This document shows, piece by piece, positions 38,841 through 45,615 of a stretch of DNA of 64,000 nt. The DNA lies in contig JAWKTB010000006.1 in assembly GCA_041402005.1 (NCBI GenBank), forward strand, positions 1-64,000. The letters run 5' to 3'. The translations under genes and the position numbers were made by a program. The notes beneath the pieces are model-generated. The model worked only from the letters and a program-made list of their open reading frames with translations. It had not been told where the DNA came from and did not search any database. How positions within the stretch are numbered: the first letter of the stretch is position 1; each line of letters opens with the position of its first letter. This stretch comes from JAJRXR01 sp041402005. Lineage in GTDB: Bacteria > Planctomycetota > Phycisphaerae > Phycisphaerales > UBA1924.

Positions 38841-40604
38841 ATGAGCGGATCGAACGGATCGGCGGGTTATGACGTGGCGATACTGGGCGGGGGGCCGGCG
38901 GGGACGACCGTTGGCTCACTGCTCAAGAAGTACGGCCCCGAGCTGCGGGTTTTGATCCTCGAGAAGGAGAAGTTCCCGCGCGAGCACGTGGGGGAGAGCC
39001 AACTGCCGGCGTGCAGCTGGGTGCTCGACGAGATGGGGGTGTGGGAGAAGGTCGAGGCGGCGGGGTTCCCGATCAAGCTCGGGGCGTCGTACACGTGGGG
39101 GGTGCATCGCGCGCGGTGGGACCTCGACTTCTATCCGGCCGAGAAGTTCCGCGACGAGCCACGCCCGGCGAAGTTCGTCGGGCAGCGGCGTGCGACCGCG
39201 TTCCAGGTGGAACGGGCGATCTACGACGACATCCTGCTGCGGCATGCGGCGGGGATGGGGTGCGAGGTCCGCGAGGAGACGCGCGTCACCGAGATCACGC
39301 GCGACGGGGACCGGGTGACGGGCCTGCGGCTCGACTCCGGCGAGACGGTCACGGCCCGTCACTACGTGGACACGACCGGGGCGGTGGGGCTGCTGCGACG
39401 GGCGATGGGCGTCGAGACGGACGCGCCGATGACGCTCCGCAACATCGCGGTCTGGAACTACTGGGAGAACGCCGAGTGGGCGATCGAGATCGGGGTGGGG
39501 GGGACTCGGGTGCAGGTGCGGAGCCTGCCCTACGGGTGGATCTGGTTCATCCCGCTCGGCCCGACGCGGACGAGCATCGGCCTGATCTGCCCGAGTGAGT
39601 ACTACAAGGCGTCGGGGAAGAGCCCGGCGGAGTTGTACGAGCAGGCGGTGCGGGCGGACCCGGACATCGCGAAGCTGATCGTGAACGCTCGCCCGGTGGA
39701 GCAGGTGCGCAGCTGCAAGGACTGGTCGCACCTCGCTGATCGGGTTGTGGGGGAGAACTGGGTGCTGGCGGGCGAGTCGGCGGGGTTCGCGGACCCGATC
39801 CTGGCGGCTGGGCTGACGCTGGCGCACTCGTCGGCGCGGGCGACGGCGTACATGATCCTGGAGCTGGAGCGCGGGGAGCAGGATGCCGCGTGGCTGCGGT
39901 CGCAGTACGACGAGGCGACGCGGATGAACATCCGCCAGCACATCCGCTTCGCGGAGTTCTGGTACTCGGCGAACGGCCAGTTCACGGACATCCAGGAGCA
40001 CTGCCAGAAAATCGCCAAGGAGTGCGGGTTGAAGATGAACCCGGGGCAGGCGTGGCGGTGGCTGAGCCAGGGCGGGTTCACGCAGGGGGTGCTGGAGAGC
40101 GCGTCGGTCGGCGGGTTCGACGTCGCCTCGACCAAGCAGCTCCTCGAGCTGTTCGACTCGAAGGGGCGCAAGACGAAGTACGTGATCGACGGGACGAACG
40201 TGTTCAAGCTGAACCTGCGGAACGCGCAGAAGAAGATGCTGGCGTCGATGAAGGACGGGCGGATCGAGCCGGTGGAGTGCTACGAGCGGGGGCACTCGCG
40301 CTTGCCGATGACGGGGGCGTGGGGGCGCGTGACGCAGGCGCTGCAGGCGACGTCGGACGCCGAGACGCTGATCAAGTTGCTTGTGGAGACGGTGGCGCCG
40401 TCGCAGCGGGGGGAGGCGCAGAACGCAGCGATCCAGGCGCTGGAGGTGATGGCGCAGGACGGGTGGGTGGCGGCGAGCGTGGACAAGCGCAAGCCGTTGC
40501 TGCGGGTGAACAACGAGGGGGCGCGGTACATCCGGGCGGCCGACGTCTCGGAGCAGGCGATCAAGGACGTGGGGGAGGGGTTGAGCTACAGGTCGAACTT
40601 GTAG
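38841..40604 (+). CDS. FAD-dependent oxidoreductase of the flavin halogenase type
   Basis: 587 residues. FAD-binding DVAILGGGPAGTTVGSLL at residues 11-28; second dinucleotide motif VLAGESAGFADPILAAGLTL; and GWIWFIPLGPTRTSIGLI, matching the WxWxIP signature that separates flavin halogenases from ordinary monooxygenases. The size is near that of carrier-protein or free-substrate halogenases such as CmlS. A long C-terminal domain (after about 400) is helical and not recognised. No biosynthetic genes are adjacent, so the substrate is unknown and non-halogenating oxidation is possible. Start by TACATA box 6 nt upstream. Confidence 0.85.
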   Translation: MSGSNGSAGYDVAILGGGPAGTTVGSLLKKYGPELRVLILEKEKFPREHVGESQLPACSWVLDEMGVWEKVEAAGFPIKLGASYTWGVHRARWDLDFYPAEKFRDEPRPAKFVGQRRATAFQVERAIYDDILLRHAAGMGCEVREETRVTEITRDGDRVTGLRLDSGETVTARHYVDTTGAVGLLRRAMGVETDAPMTLRNIAVWNYWENAEWAIEIGVGGTRVQVRSLPYGWIWFIPLGPTRTSIGLICPSEYYKASGKSPAELYEQAVRADPDIAKLIVNARPVEQVRSCKDWSHLADRVVGENWVLAGESAGFADPILAAGLTLAHSSARATAYMILELERGEQDAAWLRSQYDEATRMNIRQHIRFAEFWYSANGQFTDIQEHCQKIAKECGLKMNPGQAWRWLSQGGFTQGVLESASVGGFDVASTKQLLELFDSKGRKTKYVIDGTNVFKLNLRNAQKKMLASMKDGRIEPVECYERGHSRLPMTGAWGRVTQALQATSDAETLIKLLVETVAPSQRGEAQNAAIQALEVMAQDGWVAASVDKRKPLLRVNNEGARYIRAADVSEQAIKDVGEGLSYRSNL

Positions 40605-40642
40605 GGGCAGATCGGCAGATCGGCAGGTGGGCAGGTCGGGGG
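40605..40642 (+). repeat. Short tandem units GGCAGATC / GGCAGGTC (family D)
   Basis: GGGGCAGATCGGCAGATCGG then CAGGTGGGCAGGTCGG, starting at the halogenase-like stop. Confidence 0.8.
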
Positions 40643-40670
40643 GGAGGACGAAGAGGAAGAAGAGAAGGGG

Positions 40671-40713
40671 GAGCCCCTCATCCCGGCCCTCTCCCCGGAG
40701 GGGAGAGGGGGGA
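40671..40713 (-). repeat. Family A repeat (copy A9, - orientation)
   Basis: CCCCTCATCCCGGCCCTCTC then CCC-gga-GGGGAGAGGG. Joined to C3, as A8 is to C2. Confidence 0.88.
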
Positions 40714-40770
40714 GACACCCCCTCCGTCTCGCTTTGCTCGACACCTCCCCCGCTGGGAGCGGGGGTAGGG
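40710..40770 (-). repeat. Family C repeat (copy C3, - orientation)
   Basis: GGGAGACACCCCCTCCGTCT then CGCTTTGCTCGACACCTCCC and CCGCTGGGAGCGGGGG. Confidence 0.85.
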
Positions 40771-40772
40771 GG

Positions 40773-41461
40773 TTACCAGGCGATGGTCTTGCCGTCGTAG
40801 CGGACGTAGCGGGCATTGTCGGCGGTGGTGAGCTTGTCGATCGTCTTGATGATGGTGGTGACGGCGGGGGTGAGGTCGAGGGGGGCGTGCTCGCCGCCCA
40901 TGTCGGTCTTGATCCAGCCGGGGTGGAGGGCGATGGAGGCGAGGCCGCGGCTGGCGAGCTCGTTGCCCATGTGGACGCTGAGCATGTTGAGTGCGGCCTT
41001 GGACGAGGCGTAGGCGAGCTGGCCGGTGCGCTTCTCGCGGACGCCCTCGTCGATGGAGCCGAGGTTCGAGGTGATCTGGATGGCGAGCTTGCGATCGGCG
41101 AGCTCGAGGTTGGGGACGAGGGCGCGGGTGACGAGGAATGGGCCGACGACGTTGACGCGGCAGGCGTCGAGGATGTCCTGGGGCTTGACGTCGTTGAAGG
41201 AGCGGGCGCCCGGGTCGGGAAAGATGGCCGCGTTGTTGATGAGGATGTCGATCGGCTCGCCGGCGAGGCGTCGGCCATGGCGTTGATGGATTGCTCGCTG
41301 GCGACGTCGACGGTGGTGACGAAGTCGGTGACGGATTTGAGTTCGTCTGCGCCGGCGGGGTTGCGGCAGGCGGCGATGACGCGGTCGCCGCGGGCGGTGA
41401 GCTGGCGGGTGAGTTCGAGGCCGATGCCTCGGTTGGCGCCGGTGATGAGGTAGGTGGGCAT
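40773..41461 (-). pseudogene. Short-chain dehydrogenase/reductase (SDR), frameshifted
   Basis: From ATG 41461 the frame gives MPTYLITGANRGIGLELTRQ, the Rossmann TGxxxGIG motif, and on to about 41266. The continuation one frame over reads PIDILINNAAIFPDPGARSF (NNA motif), a catalytic YASSK within LAYASSKAALNMLS, and ends KTIDKLT...DGKTIAW at 40773. One C added in GACGCCTCG restores a full-length enzyme of about 229 residues with all catalytic residues, so an assembly error is as likely as a true pseudogene. Substrate unknown. Confidence 0.78.
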
Positions 41462-41540
41462 GGGGGGTCCGGGTGAGTGGTGAGGTGGTGAGTGGTCAGG
41501 TGGTGGGAGATGGTAGAAGTGGGAGGAGCGGAGAGGACGG

Positions 41541-41582
41541 AGCCCCTCACCCCGGCCCTCTCCCCGGTGGGGAGAGGGAGGG
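41541..41582 (-). repeat. Family A repeat (copy A10, - orientation)
   Basis: CCCCTCACCCCGGCCCTCTC then CCC-ggt-GGGGAGAGGG, upstream of the SDR gene. Confidence 0.9.
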
Positions 41583-41639
41583 GGAGCACGGCTGCCCTTG
41601 CGGGTTAGGCGTGGCGCCGGAGGGCATCACGATTGGGTG

Positions 41640-41732
41640 GCGTGCAGACGCCGTCTGCGGCTTCTGCACGGCGGGCGCGGGCGTGGTCGGACAGAGTCGT
41701 GGAGAAGCCGAAGACGGCGTCTCCACGGCGCC
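41640..41732. repeat. Two facing family E hairpins
   Basis: 41640-41668 reads GTGCAGACGCCGTCTGCGGC then TTCTGCAC; 41694-41732 reads GTCGTGGAGAAGCCGAAGAC then GGCGTCTCCACGG, inverted relative to the copy at 36255. Confidence 0.75.
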
Positions 41733-41747
41733 CGGCGCGGCGCCCCA

Positions 41748-41975
41748 TCACGGAGCGTGCAAAGTCCCGTTCGTGATCCCCATGCACACGAGTCCAGCAA
41801 TGATTAGCGAAGCGCTGCCGTACAGCAGTGGGAATCGATTCAGCCAGATTCGATGCGCGATTCCCTTCTTATCCTCCCGGCCGATGTCCACCACGACCGC
41901 GATGTACGTCACAAACAAGCCGACGGTGCCAAAGGCGAACAGCCCGATGCTTGTCCATGCGAGCGGTGTGGGCAT
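41748..41975 (-). CDS. Small two-helix membrane protein (hypothetical)
   Basis: 75 residues: membrane helices at residues 7-29 and 50-70 with a charged loop (DIGREDKKGIAHRIWLNRF) between them. It starts 14 nt after the thiolase stop on the same strand, so it is probably translated from the thiolase mRNA. The region is slightly less G+C-rich than its surroundings. Not recognised. Confidence 0.65.
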   Translation of the reverse strand: MPTPLAWTSIGLFAFGTVGLFVTYIAVVVDIGREDKKGIAHRIWLNRFPLLYGSASLIIAGLVCMGITNGTLHAP

Positions 41976-41989
41976 AGTCCCGATCGGGC

Positions 41990-43180
41990 TCACCTCTCCA
42001 CGATCATCGCGACGGCGTTGCCGCCTCCCAGGCAGAGGGAGGCGAGGCCTCGCTTGGCGCCGGTGCGCTCCATCTGGTGGAGGAGTGTGGTGAGGACGCG
42101 GGCGCCGGAGGCGCCGATGGGGTGGCCGAGGGCGATGGCGCCGCCGGCGATGTTGAGCTTGTCCTCGGGGATGTGGAGCTCCTTGTTGTCGGCCAGGACC
42201 TGGGCGGCGAAGGCCTCGTTGAGCTCGAAGAGGTCGATGTCGGAGAGCTTGAGGTTGGCCTTGGCAAGGACGCCCTGAACGCCGCCGATGGGGGCGGCGA
42301 AGATGTCCTTGGGGTCCACGCCGTGGGTGTGGTAGGCGACGATCTTGGCCATCGGCTTGAGGCCCAGCTCCTCGGCCTTGGTGGCGGAGAGGACGGCCAG
42401 CGCCGCGGCGCCGTCGGAGATCTGCGACGAGTTGCCCGCGGTGATCTGCTCGTGACCCGGGACGGTGCGGAGCTTGGCGAGGCCATCGGCGGTGGAGTCG
42501 GCGCGGATGCCCTCGTCGGCGCTGCACCCGCCCTCGGGGCCGGGGATCTTCTTGTTGCCGAGCTGGGCGCCGGTGAGGGGTGTGATCTCGGCGTCGTACC
42601 ACCCGTTCTTGGCGGCGGCGGCGGCGCGTTGGTGCGACTGGGCGCTGAAGCGGTCGGCATCCTCGCGGGTGACGCCGAACTTCTTGGCGATGTGGTCGGC
42701 GGCGTTGGTCATGCCCCAGCATTCGAAGGCGCAGAAGAGGCCGTCGTGCTGCATGTGGTCCTGGAAGGTCGCGTCGCCGAACTTCACGCCGTTGCGGAGG
42801 TTGGCGTAGTGGGGGGCGGCGGTCATGTTCTCGAAGCCGCCGGCGATGACGCACTGGTTATCGCCGGCCTTGATGGACTGGGCGGCGATCATGACGGCTT
42901 CGAGGCCCGAGCCGCAGACCTTGTTGATGGTCTTGGCGGAGAGGGTGGAGGGGAGGCCGGCCTTGAGGCCGGCCTGGCGTGCGGGGTTCTGGCCGAGGCC
43001 GGCCTGGAGGACGCAGCCCATGATGCACTCGTCGACGTGTGCCTTGATGGCGGGGACTTCGTTGAGGACAGCTTCGATGGCGTAGGCGCCGAGCTGTGGG
43101 GAGGGGGTGCTCGCGAGCGAGCCGAAGAAGCGGCCGATGGGGGTGCGCTTGGCGGCGACGATGACGGGGGTCTGGGACAT
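41990..43180 (-). CDS. Acetyl-CoA C-acetyltransferase / thiolase
   Basis: 396 residues, standard thiolase length. The acyl-binding Cys is in NKVCGSGLEAVM (about C89), the active-site His in ALGHPIGASGAR, and the second Cys in SLCLGGGNAVAM. ELNEAFAAQ is also intact. It condenses or cleaves acyl-CoA; whether it serves acetoacetyl-CoA synthesis or beta-oxidation cannot be told, as no other fatty-acid gene is near. GGGAG lies upstream of the ATG at 43180; the longer open frame upstream overlaps the opposite-strand MscS gene and is rejected. Confidence 0.94.
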   Translation of the reverse strand: MSQTPVIVAAKRTPIGRFFGSLASTPSPQLGAYAIEAVLNEVPAIKAHVDECIMGCVLQAGLGQNPARQAGLKAGLPSTLSAKTINKVCGSGLEAVMIAAQSIKAGDNQCVIAGGFENMTAAPHYANLRNGVKFGDATFQDHMQHDGLFCAFECWGMTNAADHIAKKFGVTREDADRFSAQSHQRAAAAAKNGWYDAEITPLTGAQLGNKKIPGPEGGCSADEGIRADSTADGLAKLRTVPGHEQITAGNSSQISDGAAALAVLSATKAEELGLKPMAKIVAYHTHGVDPKDIFAAPIGGVQGVLAKANLKLSDIDLFELNEAFAAQVLADNKELHIPEDKLNIAGGAIALGHPIGASGARVLTTLLHQMERTGAKRGLASLCLGGGNAVAMIVER

Positions 43181-43290
43181 GGCCGGCTCCCGAAAAGTGC
43201 GGTGCGTGGGTGAGAAAGAAGGGTAGGCACGGGCGGGGGAAGTACTGAGTACTGAGTTCTGCGTGACGGGGCGCCGGAAGAGAGGAGACG

Positions 43291-43330
43291 GAGCCCTCAC
43301 CCCTGCCCTCTGCCCCAAGGCGAGAGGGTG
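43291..43330 (-). repeat. Family A repeat, degenerate (copy A11, - orientation)
   Basis: CCCTCACCCCTGCCCTCTGC then CCC-aag-GCGAGAGGG, 14 nt ahead of the MscS promoter box. Confidence 0.8.
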
Positions 43331-43343
43331 GGAGCGCGGGGGA

Positions 43344-43349
43344 TAGCAT
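43344..43349 (+). promoter_or_regulatory. TAGCAT -10 box, leaderless start
   Basis: TAGCAT, GCGTTC (6 nt), ATG of the MscS-type gene. Confidence 0.6.
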
Positions 43350-43355
43350 GCGTTC

Positions 43356-44468
43356 ATGCTGGGGCAGACGACGCAGACGGCGGGTGATGGGGTTGTGGAT
43401 TCGGTGATCGCGAGTTCTGAGGGGTTTTTGGCGGCGTGGGGGTGGCCGCTGGTCGTGCTGGCGGCGGTGATGGTGCTCGGGGTGGTCGTCCACCGGGTTG
43501 TGTTCGCGGTGCTTCGGCGGATCGCGAAGCGATCGGGTTCGGATGTTGATGACGTGGTCGTGAAACGACTCGAGCGGCCGACGCTACTCGTGCCGGCGCT
43601 GCTCGGCGTGCAGCTGGTGATCCCGACATTGGCGGCGCGGGGGCCGGAGGTGGTGGCGCTGCTGCGGCATGCGAACGCGATCGTGCTGATCGTGCTCGTG
43701 ACGTGGCTGGCGATCGCGGGGGTCGGGGCGTTCGTGCAAGTGGTGCTCGAGCGACACGACGTCAGCGTCGCGGACAACCTCGAGGCCCGTCGGGTGCACA
43801 CGCAGTTCAAGGTGCTGCACCGGGTGCTGGCGACGATCCTGATCATCGTCGGCGGGGCGGCGGTGCTGATGACGTTCCCGAGCGTGCGCCAGTTCGGGGC
43901 GAGCATCCTGGCGTCGGCCGGGCTGGCGGGGCTGGTGCTGGGCTTGGCGGCGCGGCCGGTGCTCGAGAACCTGTTCGCGGGGGTGCAGGTGGCGTTGACG
44001 CAGCCGATCCGCCTGGACGATGTGGTCGTGATCGACGGGGAGTGGGGGCGGGTGGAGGAGATCACGACGACGTACGTGGTGGTGCGGATCTGGGACCAGC
44101 GGCGATTGATCTTGCCGTTCTCAAAGATTCTGACCGAGTCGTTCGAGAACTGGACGAGGGCGAACGCGCAGATCCTGGGGACGGTGTATGTGAACGTGGA
44201 CTACACAGCGCCGATCGGGGCGATGCGCGAGGAGGTCAAGCGGATCTGCGAGGGGAGTGATCTGTGGGACGGGCGGGTCGCGGGGCTGGTGGTGACGGAC
44301 GCGACGGAGCGAACGGTGCAGACGCGGGCGCTGGTGAGCGCGGCGGACTCGGGCAAGGCGTGGGATTTGCGGTGCCTGGTGCGGGAGAAGCTGATCGAGT
44401 TTTTGCAGCGGGAGCATCCCCAGGCGCTGCCGCGGCGGCGGGAGGAGCAGGTTGGGGAGGGGGCGTAG
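43356..44468 (+). CDS. Mechanosensitive ion channel, MscS family
   Basis: 370 residues. Membrane helices near residues 28-50, 70-90, 105-130 and 160-180 precede the pore-lining helix (ASILASAGLAGLVLGLAARP) and the MscS beta domain (VALTQPIRLDDVVVIDGEWG, VEEITTTYVVVRIWDQRRLI, PFSKILTESFENWTR). The C-terminal alpha/beta part follows. It opens on membrane tension to release solutes. It is a mid-sized member with one extra helix pair relative to E. coli MscS. Leaderless start by TAGCAT box. Confidence 0.92.
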   Translation: MLGQTTQTAGDGVVDSVIASSEGFLAAWGWPLVVLAAVMVLGVVVHRVVFAVLRRIAKRSGSDVDDVVVKRLERPTLLVPALLGVQLVIPTLAARGPEVVALLRHANAIVLIVLVTWLAIAGVGAFVQVVLERHDVSVADNLEARRVHTQFKVLHRVLATILIIVGGAAVLMTFPSVRQFGASILASAGLAGLVLGLAARPVLENLFAGVQVALTQPIRLDDVVVIDGEWGRVEEITTTYVVVRIWDQRRLILPFSKILTESFENWTRANAQILGTVYVNVDYTAPIGAMREEVKRICEGSDLWDGRVAGLVVTDATERTVQTRALVSAADSGKAWDLRCLVREKLIEFLQREHPQALPRRREEQVGEGA

Positions 44469-44508
44469 GCGGCGATTGGAGGGGGATTTGGAGAAGTAGG
44501 AAGAGGGA

Positions 44509-44536
44509 GTCACGGGCGGGACGCCCGTGCCACTAG
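44509..44536 (-). repeat. Family B palindrome (copy B4, - orientation)
   Basis: GTCACGGGCGGGACGCCCGT then GCCACTAG. GGCGTCCCGCC is on the minus strand, the opposite of B1-B3. Confidence 0.85.
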
Positions 44537-44877
44537 GGTGGCGTAGGGGGAGTGCGTTCGAGCTCGCGGGCGAGGAGGGCCGCGAGCTCGGGATGACGCC
44601 AGAGGAACTCGCTGGAGCAGCGGGCCGGGGTGAAATCCGCGTCGTGCGCGGCTCGGACGAGGGCGAAAAAACGCTCGATGGTGTGACGCGCGCCCTCGTG
44701 GGCGGCGGCGGTGGTCCGCGCGAGCTGGCGGGCGGCGGTGGGAGAGTCCCAGAGGTGGGCGTGGATCCAGAGAGCGCGGGTGAGGAGGTCGGCGTGACGC
44801 GGGTCGGGCTCGAGCATGCCGTCGCGGAAGCGGCGGAGCAGGGCGAGGTCGTGGGGCTCGAGCGGGGCGGGGCTCAT
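44533..44877 (-). CDS. Hypothetical helical protein
   Basis: 114 residues, not recognised: an all-helical pattern with LALLRRFRDGMLEPDPRHAD, LARTTAAAHEGARHTIERFF and FLWRHPELAALLARELERT. A GGGAAG precedes the ATG at 44877. The opposite strand is open too but gives Gly/Arg noise, so the minus frame is preferred. It is divergent from the ECF sigma gene and might belong to the same regulatory locus. Its last codons overlap the end of repeat B4. Confidence 0.55.
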   Translation of the reverse strand: MSPAPLEPHDLALLRRFRDGMLEPDPRHADLLTRALWIHAHLWDSPTAARQLARTTAAAHEGARHTIERFFALVRAAHDADFTPARCSSEFLWRHPELAALLARELERTPPTPP

Positions 44878-45057
44878 GCTTCCCGGTCTCGACGTGACGG
44901 CGTTCGCCCGGGTCGGGCCGAGGGGAGCGCAGAGGACGGAGCGCGGTCTGGCATGGTTGAAACCCCCCGGATAGGCGTGAAGGCGGGGCGGGGAGGGCCA
45001 CGGGGCGTCGGGCGACGGCGCGGCTTGCTTCGGGGCGGGGCTCGGGCAGAATTGGCG

Positions 45058-45615
45058 ATGAGGGCGGACGTGACACAGCTTCTGGCGGAGGCGGGCAAGG
45101 ACGGGGCGGCGTCCGCGAAGCTGTTCGAGGCGGTGTACGCGGACCTGAAGGCGATCGCGGCGGGTCAGATGCGGGGGGAGCGGGCGGACCACACGCTGCA
45201 GGCGACGGCGCTGGTGAGCGAGGCGTACGTGCGGCTGATCGGGACGGCGTCGATCGAGTTCGAGGACAGGAGGCATTTCTTCCGCGTCGCGAGCGAGGCG
45301 ATGCGCCGGATTCTGATCGATCACGCGCGGGCGCGGCTCGCGGAGAAGCGGGGCGGGGGGGCCCGGGGTCGGGCGCTGCTCGAGGACGATGGGGCGGTGA
45401 CGATGGAGCCCGAGCGGCTCATCGAGCTCGATGACGCCCTGGCGAAGTTCGCGCTCGAGGACGAGCGGGCGGCGGAGCTGGTGCGGCTGCGGTTCTTCGG
45501 CGGGCTGACGCTGGAGCAGGCGGCCGAGATGGCAGGGGTGTCGCGCCGGACCGCGATCCGGGACTGGAGCTTCGCCCGCGCTCGGCTGGCGGAGCTGATG
45601 GGCGGCGAGGGATGA
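45058..45615 (+). CDS. ECF-type RNA polymerase sigma factor
   Basis: 185 residues. Region 2 (KLFEAVYADLKAIAAGQMRG, ATALVSEAYVRLIG, FFRVASEAMRRILIDHARAR) and region 4 (LEDERAAELVRLRFFGGLTL and a helix-turn-helix EQAAEMAGVSRRTAIRDWSF) are complete. The pattern is that of the sigma group common in planctomycetes and usually paired with protein kinases, where phosphorylation rather than an anti-sigma factor is thought to control activity. Its stop overlaps the kinase start as ATGA. The ATG at 45058 is preferred; CAGAAT lies 5 nt upstream. Confidence 0.93.
   Translation: MRADVTQLLAEAGKDGAASAKLFEAVYADLKAIAAGQMRGERADHTLQATALVSEAYVRLIGTASIEFEDRRHFFRVASEAMRRILIDHARARLAEKRGGGARGRALLEDDGAVTMEPERLIELDDALAKFALEDERAAELVRLRFFGGLTLEQAAEMAGVSRRTAIRDWSFARARLAELMGGEG

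Noticed and set aside
11249..43330. Family A repeats as ordinary intrinsic terminators
   Set aside because: They lack T runs, four lie inside essential genes, and several are upstream of genes. A secondary effect on transcription is possible, but it is not their main explanation.
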